64,000 nt of DNA, taken from Spongilla lacustris. Its lineage: Eukaryota; Porifera; Demospongiae; Spongillida; Spongillidae. Position 1 is the first letter of the stretch; each line of letters starts with the position of its first letter. The notes beneath the pieces were generated by a model, which was not told the origin of the DNA, searched no databases, and saw only the letters and a list, made by a program, of their open reading frames with translations. Shown piece by piece: positions 1-12,100 of this stretch. Where the stretch lies: the NCBI GenBank assembly GCA_949361645.1, contig OX442425.1, positions 533,748 through 597,747 on the forward strand. Reading direction: 5' to 3'. The position numbers and the translations under genes are program-made.

Positions 1-119
1 GCGGTACCAAAGGAGGAAGGTATGCATGCATTGCTAGACCCCTTCTATTCGCTTCTCCCACTCTCCCTGTCTCTCTCCCCATCTCCCCTCCCCCTCTCTT
101 TTATACATATTCTTTCCAG

Positions 120-3100
120 TGAACGACCATGGGATTGCAAAGTTAGATCTAGTGATGGAAGAAGCTTTGCAGGACATACCTCCCCTTGTCCAGGAGATCC
201 AAGAGAGGCTCAGAAGTGAGTATTCAGCCCCACCCCCTCATTAGCATACTTAGCCACACCTTGGTATGTGATGTCGCACGCACACGTTCCCTTATGTTCC
301 ACAGTACTCTCTGAAATGGTGGCGCACGATGGAAAGCCAAGGGGGGGCTTGCCGTCACGTAAGGCGCTCTGGGACATGTTGAAACCACAGGCATCTGCGG
401 TGAGTTTTGTCATCTTATATTGATCTTAACTGACACAAGTACATGACAACAGATAGGTCAACAAACCAAACATTTGGGCAGATAGATAAACAAACCAACA
501 GACAGGCAGAAAGCAGTTTTTTTTTTTTGATAAGACATTAAATTTAGTGACACTCATCGATGCACACGTCTTGGCACTGCCATGGTGCGGTGGGGACCAT
601 CCTGTGCACTGCAGTGTCTCCTACGAATGTCCAACTGCGACCATGCTTTGCAGAGGTCGTCAATGCGCTCCTTGAGGGAGTCCATCTGATTAATCAAACT
701 GACAACTTCTTCACAAGCCTGGCTCACCTCCATTGCCATACTCTAGTTGAAAGTTTTCACAAATCATTAAGTATCATAATACAGCTTGTAGCTTCCCTTT
801 CTTTCAGCCCCCACCTCCCTCCCTCCCTCCCCACACAGATTCATTCAGACCACACCCACCTGTAGCCTTAAGTCCTTGCTCATGCTCACACAGCTAGCCA
901 CACCCACACAGCTAGCGTCCATTCTTTCCAACTCTGGCAACAAGAAATAAAATGGCAGGTGGCACTTCCATATAGGGTTAACATGTAAAGAGGTCACACT
1001 TGTATAGTTAAATAACCAATGCAACACAATGCATTGTGAATGGACTACTTACTTTGCAGTTTGTGAAGGACATTAGGAGACTGGTTGACAGTGGAGATTT
1101 CCTTGCCAACAAGCACTGTTCCTCACCAGTAGTGAAGTTGATTGTCACTTTGCTGTTTGAGCTAATCACAGACCACAGTAGAGAAGTGAGTTGACAGAAA
1201 ATCGCAGAGCAGGGAGGGAAGACAACTTGAGGGGAGGTGCCTTTATGGCTGTTCCTTTATTGCAGCTGGTGAGCATCACCAAGGAGATGTGTGCCTTGAG
1301 GGGTGCGGCCAAGACAGACTTCAACACCTCTGTAGCCAGCTTCATCCAGCAGATCACTTACATCTCAAAGCTGATAGGCAAGACTAACGACACACTCCAT
1401 GCCATGGCCCTCACAAGCCACCTCTTGGCCGAAGCTGTGCCCAGCGACGTAGCAGAAGGGCAGCTGCAGGTACTGTTTGGCCACTGCTGGTACATTACTG
1501 TTGGCCACTGCTGGTACCTTACTGTTGGCCACTGCTGGTACCTTACTGTTGGCCACTGCTGGTACCTTACTGTTGGCCACTGCTGGTACCTTACTGTTGG
1601 CCACTGCTGGTACCTTACTGTTGGCCACTGCTGGTACCTTACTGTTGGCCACTGCTGGTACCTTACTGTTGGCCACTGCTGGTACATTACTGTTGGCCAC
1701 TGCTGGTACCTTACTGTTGGCCACTGCTGGTGCCTTACTGTTGGCCACTGCTGGTACCTTACTGTTGGCCACTGCTGGTACCTTACTGTTGGCCACTGCT
1801 GGTACCTTACTGTTGGCCACTGCTGGTACCTTACTGTTGGCCACTGCTGGTACCTTACTGTTGGCCACTGCTGGTACCTTACTGTTGGCCACTGCTGGTA
1901 CCTTACTGTTGGCCACTGCTGGTGCCTTACTGTTGGCCACTGCTGGTACCTTACTGTTGGCCACTGCTGGTACCTTACTGTTGGCCACTGCTGGTACCTT
2001 ACTGTTGGCCACTGCTGGTACCTTACTGTTGGCCACTGCTGGTACCTTACTGTTGGCCACTGCTGGTACCTTACTGTTGGCCACTGCTGGTACCTTACTG
2101 TTGGCCACTGCTGGTGCCTTACTGTTGGCCACTGCTGGTACCTTACTGTTGGCCACTGCTGGTACCTTACTGTTGGCCACTGCTGGTACCTTACTGTTGG
2201 CCACTGCTGGTACCTTACTGTTGGCCACTGCTGGTACCTTACTGTTGGCCACTGCTGGTACCTTTGTGCATGCTTATTTACTGCTGTGCACAGCCACACA
2301 CCAGGCCATTTCTTAATATCATTTTTGTTTTATGTCTTTGCTCCTTCACCACTGCCCTGCAGCCTAACTCGTGCTTTTCTGGGTCAGGTAGCGTGTCTGG
2401 TATTCTGATATTCACCGTGGTATCGGCCTACCTAGGGTACGTTTTACTTTGATGACAACTTTCAACCTCCATGGCTGACCTTTGACCTGTTGTTTGCTCC
2501 AGGCTAATCAGAGCGGCCTACGAGGAGAAGAGAGACCACTATGGCAGCTTGGCCGACAACATGATGAAGAGCGCTCAGAAGGCCATGAAGACAGTCCAGA
2601 GCACCGAAGAGTGTGTTCTCTGCTCTCTCTCTCTCTCCCTTTGAGCTCACTCATTACTGTGCTTTAAATAGGTACACCCTCCTCCACCTGCACCCTCTGA
2701 GAACTCGTGTCAAGGACATGGAACAGAAGCTCAAAATTGCTATGGAGAATCTCAGTCGAGGAGTGCGTGTGGCATCGTCATCAAGACCACCTCCAGGTAC
2801 CTTCCTATTAGACCACCTCCAGGTACCTTCCTATTAGACCACCTCCAGGCACCTTCCTATTAGACCTTCCTATTAGACCTTCCTATTAGACCAATGCATG
2901 CTGCATTATTCAACATGCTTACTGCAAACTCTGCAGCTGGACAACACACACATCTCACACACCCTCACACATATCCCATACACCCCCACACACATCCCAC
3001 ACACTTACAAGTCCTGTGTGCTTACATAGCATTTTATAACAGTCGCCTTGGCAATAGGTTGCTTACTCAGTTATTTATTTATGCCCCATTTGATTCCATT

Positions 3101-6100
3101 CAAGATAGTTTGCAAGAATAACGGCACTAAATTTAATAGGGTACACAATGATACCATAGCAGTGGGCACTAATAGGGCACACAATGATACCATAGCAGTG
3201 GGCACTAATAGGGCACACAATGATACCATAGCAGTGGGCACTAATAGGGCACACAATGATACCATAGCAGTGGGCACTAATAGGGTACACAATGATACCA
3301 TAGCAGTGGGCACTAATAGGGCACACAATGATACCATAGCAGTGGACACTAATAGGGCACACAATGATACCATAGCAGTGGGCACTAATAGGGCACACAA
3401 TGATACCATAGCAGTGGGCACTAATAGGGCACACAATGATACCATAGCAGTGGGCACTAATAGGGCACACAATGATACCATAGCAGTGGGCACTAATAGG
3501 GTACACAATGATACCATAGCAGTGGGCACTAATAGGGTACACAATGATACCATAGCAGTGGGCACTAATAGGGTACACAATGATACCATAGCAGTGGGCA
3601 CTAATAGGGCACACAATGATACCATAGCAGTGGGCACTAATAGGGCACACAATGATACCATAGCAGTGGGCACTAATAGGACACACAATGATACCATAGC
3701 AGTAGGCATCAAGTCGCATGATATGCGGCCCAATTGTTTTGGCTGCCATTTTAGGGATGGCTAAATCCTAGACATCATGGTCATCATTGATGCACAAATA
3801 TGGCACTTAGGTTATTAAAGATGGTGCTGTAATATGATTGGTTTACAAAGGGGTTGAGTGAGCTGAGTTCTGGCATGATTATTACATATACATGCTTGCA
3901 GTTTATACATGCACACACACACACAAATATTATCACGGTAATAATCCTTTCTTAAGATGTGGCCCCAGAGATGCTGCTCCTGGGGTACCAGGTGGTGATT
4001 GCAACTTTGGACCTCCTGATGGTAGCCCAGATTGCATCTCTCCTTCACAAGGTCATTATTCAAGGATGGGAGCTAGCCCAGTTCCCCTGGATTAAATCAA
4101 TAATGGGTTAGTAAAACCTTTGTTGTTTTTGTTTTTTTTGTAGTGTGTGGGGTTTAATTGCATCTTGCACCTAGATGTACACCATATGGGCATGTATGTT
4201 GCAGTGCGTGTGTTGCACCTAGATGTACACCATATGTGCATATATGTTGCAGTGCGTGTGTTGCACCTAGATGTACACCATATGTGCATATATGTTGCAG
4301 TGAGTGTGTTGCACCTTGATGTACACCATATGTGCATATATGTTGCAGTGAGTGTGTTGCACCTAGATGTACACCATATGTGCATATATGTTGCAGTGAG
4401 TGTGTTGCACCTTGATGCACACCATATGTGCATATATGTTGCAGTGAGTGTGTTGCACCTTGATGCACACCATATGTGCATATATGTTGCAGTGAGTGTG
4501 TTGCACCTTGATGCACACCATATGTGCATATATGTTGCAGTGTGTGTGTTGCTGGTAGTTTTTTTTTTAACAGGCCTCCCATATATGTGCATTGCTAGAC
4601 CCTGATGCTGCATGGGCTGAGTACAGCAGTAGTCCAGAGAAGCACAGCACGTTTCCAGACTACCTCAGCTCTATTTCAGACTCAGCCAGTAGTAGTGGGA
4701 CAGCTGATTCAACCAGGTAGGAATATTTTATTGTTGTTTAATTAATTTAAAAAAGTATAGAGCAAACAAATCGAATGACAAAAAGGCAAACGGGAATAGA
4801 ACCAGACTTTATGCAAAAAAAGTAGGCTTGTCCGGGAATTGAACCTGGGACCTCTCGCACCCTCCTCCAAACGGTACGGAAAATTTTGGCGATGAATAAA
4901 ATTAGCACAAAGATAAAAAAGCGGGCCTGTCCGGGAATTGAACCCGGGACCTCTCGCACCCTAAGCGAGAATCATGCCCCTAGACCAACAGGCCACTGCG
5001 TTGAGTACTGTACGTTAGATATTTCAGCGATGAATAAAATTATAAATGATAATAATAATCAAAAGAAAAAGAAAGCGGGCCTGTCCGGGAATTGAACCCG
5101 GGACCTCTCGCACCCTAAGCGAGAATCATGCCCCTAGACCAACAGGCCACTTACATCGAGTATGATATGTTAGATATCAGCGATGAATAAAATCACTAAT
5201 TAAGAAAATTAGTGATTAAAAAAAAAAGCGGGCCTGTCCGGGAATTGAACCCGGGACCTCTCGCACCCTAAGCGAGAATCATGCCCCTAGACCAACAGGC
5301 CACTGCGTTATAAACCATACGTTAGAATTTCAGCAATGAAAAAAGCGCTGCGTTTAACGCTGGTAAAAAATAAATCCAATGGAATATGAAACAGTGAAAG
5401 AAACCTCTGAATTAGTGCGACTCTCACTAACAAGCCATAAACACGCCGCTTGAGGGAATATCTCACCTGCATGGACTTACAGATTTCTTTAGCCGTGCGG
5501 CGCTGCTGTTGGTAAATAAAATTAATCGACATGTATCGTTAATTGTCGCCGTCCTCTCTTATAGTATCTTTCGGAGCAGCACATGTGTAAAGGAATCTCC
5601 TTTGCCACTGTTTTCCCCTTCAAATGGTCCTTAGAGTGAACTATCTTTTTTGATCCTATGAAAAAAAATAACAACGAAAACATGCTAAACCATTACTGTA
5701 TAGACCATTACTGCTTCTCTAATGAGAAGGAAAAAAAAATTGGGCCTGTCCGGGAATTGAACCCGGGACCTCTCGCACCCTAAGCGAGAATCATGCCCCT
5801 AGACCAACAGGCCATTACAATAACCGTGCTTAGAAAAATAACCTTCAAACAAATGCATACGCGAATTGAAGATAAAAGAGGCCGGAAATTGAACCTAGTA
5901 CTTTTAGCCGCGTCCTTGCTAAATTATCAATTGTATCCTCTATTTGCAGAAGAGATGAGCGGTCAAGAGGAGAGCACAGGAAGTCACGGCTTAAACAAGA
6001 TAGCACTGAGACCGTCGAATCAGCTGCTACCACCATGCCAGTTGACGATGAAGACACCACTCAACCCGCGCAGGGTGATAATGATGAACCTAACCAGCTT

Positions 6101-9100
6101 GCCACAACTAAGGATGGAGCAAGGTACCTTAACCACTACTGCACATGCTGCGTGTACAGTGTCTTAACAGAAAGAGAGCGGGGGGAGGGGCAGCATCTAT
6201 ATTAAAATCCACAAGTTGTTAAACCACGTGCTCACTGAGGGAGGGATGGGAGTGGCAGGAACTGAGCAAGCCCTTTCTATATTCTATTTATACCAAAAGT
6301 AATACATGTAATTATGACATCATATTAACTAGGTTTAAAATTTTAAGTGATAGTAATCATGCCTATATAGGACCATATGCAGGGACATTACAAGGACCTA
6401 GATATCCACAATATTGCTCACGAACATCTTCACATTTGACCATGACTACGTGCACATATGGTTGAACTGTAAATGAAACGACGGTACACAAAATTTAGAA
6501 GATAATACGATGTACTTATAAGTGTCAATCTTGATTATAAGAGGATTGTGATGTTTAGTTAAGTGACCATTATGTCATTTTAAAATCTGCTGGCAGCATA
6601 GTTAAATTAGTATTACATCACATAATTAGTTTATGACACACTGCCCTAACCTCCCCCTTCCTCCTCTTCCCCCCTCCCCCCACACTCCCACCATGCACAC
6701 GTCGAATGTAAGGTCGCAAACATCACCACACTTGAGTGACGTAGAGGACCAGGTGGAAAGGGAAGAAGAGGCGACCGAAATAGCTGAACCATCTTCACCC
6801 CCCGATCGTGTGACCCCTGACCCTTCAGCACCTGAACTGTTGACCTCCGCATCCCTCAAGAAGGCACCGAGGGTCAAAAAAAGAGCTGGCGACGCCCTTG
6901 ACCAAGTCAAAAGACTTCGCCTACAATATTACATCAATAAGGTATGGCAATATGGGTAGATACTGCATGGTATCATTCAAAAATCCCCTTCAAGGCCATC
7001 GCTAGGGTAACAGAAAGTCTTCTGTTGACCGTGACACAAAAGGTATGTTCAGATAGCATTTACATGTACTCCCCTGGTCCTAATGTGTACTCCCCTGGTC
7101 CTAATGTGTACTCCCCTGGTCCTAATGTGTACTCCCCTGGTCCTAAATGTTGGTTACCTACTTCTTATGGAGGGGGTTAAATAAGTTATAGCAGCCCTTG
7201 ACACCACCTTTCACCTTGTCCAACCTCCTGTGTGTCATTGACTCTTTTAGCTCAACACACTAACAATGGCTTGTAAGGAAGGGTCAAAAGCCAGGTATGG
7301 TTCAACTGTTCAGCTCATGGTGGAAGCAGCTAAGCAAATCCAAGATGAGGTGAGTCACATGATTCCCTTTCTGTTCAGCACCTCACACCCCTCTGTAATA
7401 ACCCTCGCCCTTCTTCCCAGACACGTAGGAAGGTATTTAAGGATGGGGGGGGGGGGGGCAAATACTGATAGGTGCATCCCAGCTTACTTAAATACACAGA
7501 CTGGGGGGAGGGGGGGGGGGTGTTCAGTCTAGATCCTAAGTGAGGGTCTGAAGCCGGAGCACTCTCCCTGGATAACACCACTGCATATAATTGCTATGAG
7601 TAACTTAACTTCCGGGTGGTTCTTCTACTAAGCACTCATCTGTTGTGATGTAGTTTTGCTTTTGGACTTATCAAACGTCACACATGTGTGAACGACTGAA
7701 AAGTGAATTCATGTGTTTATTTGATCACACATAATTATATAGATATATAATGGAGGACAATGCCACACCCCCACCCCTCTTTTAACAAAGATGTGGGGGC
7801 AATTGTCTCCCACGGGCCCCCATGCTTGCTACACCACAGCTCCCCTTTCACACCTGTGTGTGTATGTATGTGTGTGTGTGTGCATGTGTGTGTGCGCGTG
7901 TGTGTGCGTGTGTGTGTCTGTGTGTGTGTGTTTGTGCATGTGTGTGCATGTGTGTGTGCGTGTGTATGTGCATGTGTGTGTGCGTGCATGTGTGTGCATG
8001 TGTGTGTATGTGTGTGTGCATGTGTGTGCATGTGTGTGTGCCCAATCATCCTCTTCCCCCTCTCCTCCCTTCCATTTCCCAATTATCCCACCCCCTCAGG
8101 TTGCCATGTTGGAGGAAGATCTGGTTGTGGGTAAGAAGATGAGACGGAAGGATGCAGTCCAATTGGAGAGCACCATACGAGACGTTCAGTTGGCTACCCT
8201 GATGGCTACAAGTATGTTTATAATTTATATGGTGGCTTGTCTCGGCTTCTTGTCTCTGTATAGGGGCAGGATACCAAGGGAAGGGGCAGGGGTACCAAGG
8301 GAAGGGGCAGGGGTACCAAGGGAAGGGGCAGGGGTACCAAGGGAAGGGGCAGGGGTACCAAGGGAAGGGGCAGGGGTACCAAGGGAAGGGGCAGGGGTAC
8401 CAAGGGAAGGGGCAGGGGTACCAAGGGAAGGGGCAGGGGTACCAAGGGAAGGGGCAGGGGTACCAAGGGAAGGGGCAGGGGTACCAAGGGAAGGGGCAGG
8501 GGTACCAAGGGAAGGGGCAGGGGTACCAAGGGAAGGGGCAGGGGTACCAAGGGAAGGGGCAGGGGTACCAAGGGAAGGGGCGGGGGTACCAAGGGAAGGG
8601 GCGGGGGTACCAAGGCAAGGGGCGGGGGTACCAAGGCAAGGGGCGGGGGGTACCAAGGGAAGGGGCGGGGGTACCAAGGGAAGGGGTGGGGGTACCAAGG
8701 GAAGGGGCAGGGTTACCAAGGGAAGGGGCGGGGGTACCAAGGGAAGGGGCGGGGGTAACAAGGGAAGGGGCGGGGGGTACCAAGGGAAGGGGCAGGGGTA
8801 CCAAGGGAAAATGAGAACACTATTGTTCACTTTTAGGTTTTAATATCTTGTTAAAAGAAGTTTTACTTTCTAAACCATTATTCTGAAGGTCCCCAGGCCC
8901 AAGAGAACACAGTTATGAAGCTACTAGCAGCTGGGGGCCTACTTAAGGAAGTCTGCTCCCAAACGGTTTGTGCACACACACATGCACACACACATGCACA
9001 CACACACATGCGCACACACATGCACACACACATGCACACACATGCACACATGCACACACACATGCTACACATGCACACACATGCTACACATGCACACACA

Positions 9101-12100
9101 CATGCACACACATGCACACACATGCACACACATGCACACACATGCACACACATGCACACACATGCACACACATGCACACACACATGCACACACAATAGCC
9201 ACCATAATTTACTAACATTTACTAACAATAGGTTGCTGAAGTTCTCTCTACGACCGTCGAGTACAAGAAAGCTCTCGAGCAAGCACAGCAAAGGGTGGAC
9301 GAGTACATGACACTCATGACAGGGAAGAAGGCAGAGCCTACCTGCCAGGTAATTTGAGGGGACATTGCCAGCACAGTCCATGTATCAATGTGTGCCCGTG
9401 TGTGCCTGTGGTATCTGTGTGCCTGTGTGGTGTCTGTGTGCCTATGTGCCTGTGTGCCTGTGTGCCTGTGTGGTGCCTGTGTGCCTGTGTGGTGTCTGTG
9501 TGCCTATAGCCACCATCTTTGGGGGAGGAGAGCACTGCAAGAACTGCTGTGAAATTTTCTGCTGTAAGTCTTCCTCCTCCCCCTCCCCTCCTTCCGTTGG
9601 TTACATTTGCTGTTTTTGTAGGCAAAGGACATTGAAGCTGATGCACTTGTATTTGAAGAAGTCGCTCCCGCTAATCCTGTCAGTTGGTTGCACATTGGGA
9701 AAGGAACCATCTGTATTTCATTAGAATCTCCACTGCTTCCCTCAACCACTTCACTCCCTCTCTTCCTCTTTCACCTCCCTCTCCTCCTCTTTCCCTCCCT
9801 CCCCTTCTCTCCCTCCCCTTTCCATCTCCTCTTTCCCTCCCCTCCTCTCCCCTCCCTCCCCTCCCCCTCTCCCTTCCCTTTCTTCCCCCTTCCTCCTCAC
9901 CCCTTCTCCTTTTACTGGTGGCACAGGTAAACACACGAGGATGGGCCACAAAGGAGGTTGCCAAGGTGATTGGAGGATCACCACAACAGCTGGTGCTTAG
10001 ACTGACTTCAAACCGATTCATAGGTACAAAATGCATACAAATGTGTGCACAATTGGCTAACCTTTGTGCTTGTAATTCCAGACCCTGAATTCTCAACTGT
10101 GTTCATACTGACCTTTCATTGTTTCATGACCCCTGAACAACTGATTGATGCTCTGATTATAAGGTGAGAGGCACAACTGACCAGGGCTGTAATTATAAAC
10201 CTAATAATTAGGGCTACTAATTACAAACTTAATAATTAGAGCTACTAATTACAAACTTAATAATTAGGCTACTAATTTCAAACCTAATAATTAGGGCTAC
10301 TAATTACAAACTTAATAATTAGGACAAACCTAATAATTAGGGCTACTAATTACAAACCTAACTATTAAGATGAGCCCTATCCTAATGGCTAGAGTGGGCC
10401 CACCACTATATGCAGCCATGATGTCATCACCTGCTGGAAACTTATGCATCGCATCTGATAACATTACATTTCATTTCCTTTTGGGGAAAAAAAAAAGAAC
10501 ATTTAAGAAAAAAAGAAAAGAAGTCAAACAGTTAAATGGGGGGAAGGTCAAATGGTTAGCAGAGGAAGGTCAAATAGTTAGCAGAGGAAGGTCAAATGGT
10601 TAGCAGATGAAGGTCAAGTGGTTAGCAGAGGAAGGTCAAATGGTTAGCAGAGAAGGTCAAATGGTTAGCAGAGAAGGTCAAATGGTTAGCAGAGAAAGGT
10701 CAAATGGTTAGCAGAGAAGGTCAAATGGTTAGCAGGGATTGATTGTTGGACCATATAAAATTACCATCACTAAGTCATACAAGTAACATTGTCCTGCCTG
10801 TTGCAACTTATACATGTACACAATGCAAGCATATCAACTTTTTTTTTCTTGTCTCTCTTAAGATATGGGACTCAGGCACCTTCAGATCTAAGCTCCTGGG
10901 AAGTAGAGAGCTTTGAAAGAGACATTGCGATTCCTTTGAGGCTAAGGTTAGTGTACAAGCAGTACATACAAACCAGTGTGAGTAGTCATCACATCACTGA
11001 TTGTTGTGAACAATGCTGGGGTACTTTTCCCCCATTCACACCTCCATTTAATGCCCACAATGCACCCCTCCATAAATGTCACATGCACTTGTACTTATAA
11101 TGCCCTTCACTTCCACCACAGGGTAGTGCAGTGCCTAAGCTCATGGCTGACCAACGCATACGATGACTTCCATAATGAAAAGGTGGTTGGAAAGTTGAAG
11201 TACTTCATCCAATCAATTGAAGAGTAAGTCGAGTCTTACTTCCCAGATGGTGTGTGGAGTCTCACCATTCCTTCCCCCCCTAGGACCATGGGCTGCAGTG
11301 CTGCACGCTTAAGACAACTGCTGCACCAAAACCAGACCACAGGGCCCTTGTTCATAAATTCTAAGTCTAGGGGCCAGGCCCCACCTCCTTTGGTGCCACT
11401 GTCTGTTGCTCACAATGAAGAAAAATTTGTGAGTATTGAGGGTGTGGGGGTGTGGGTGGCAGAGGTGGGTGTGTGGCAGAGGTGGGTGTGTGGCAGAGAT
11501 GGGTGTGTGGCAGAGGTAGGTGTGTGGCAGAGGTGGGTGTGTGGCAGAGGTGGGTGTGTGGCAGAGGTGGGTGTGTGGCAGAGGTGGGTGTGTGGCAGAG
11601 GTGGGTGTGTGGCAGAGGTGGGTGTGTGGCAGAGGTGGGTGTGTGGCAGAGGTGGGTGTGTGGCAGAGGTGGGTGTGTGGCAGAGGTGGGTGTGTGGCAG
11701 AGGTGGGTGTGTGGCAGAGGTGGGTGTGTGGCAGAGGTGGGTGTGTGGCAGAGGTGGTTGTGTGGCAGAGGTGGGTGTGTGGCAGAGGTGGGTGTGTGGC
11801 AGAGGTGTGTGGCAGAGGTGGGTGTGTGGCAGAGGTGGGTGTGTGGCAGAGGTGGGTGTGTGGCAGAGGTGGGGATGTGGGTGGCAGAGGTAGGTGGAGT
11901 CACATTGCTTCTCTCACATTGGAGTGTATTTGTAGCCACATGGTTATTTTTATGCATTGTTTTAATTGTTACAATAATGAATTAGGAGCTGTGGGTACTT
12001 GATATAAGTTTAAATTAGTTTTAATCTGTATTTGGATCTTATCACACACAATCTCGCAAACACACATGCACCCACCCAACCCTCTCCCCCCACACACACA

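Noticed and set aside
1191..2452. Long open frames of 240-405 codons in several frames over 1477-2299
   Set aside because: They are created by the 24-bp repeat, whose length is divisible by three and which lacks stops on both strands. Only the exon 1266-1469 is supported.
4747..4959. 70-codon frame repeating REVPGSIPGQA
   Set aside because: It is a translation of the tRNA-Pro genes and pseudogene.
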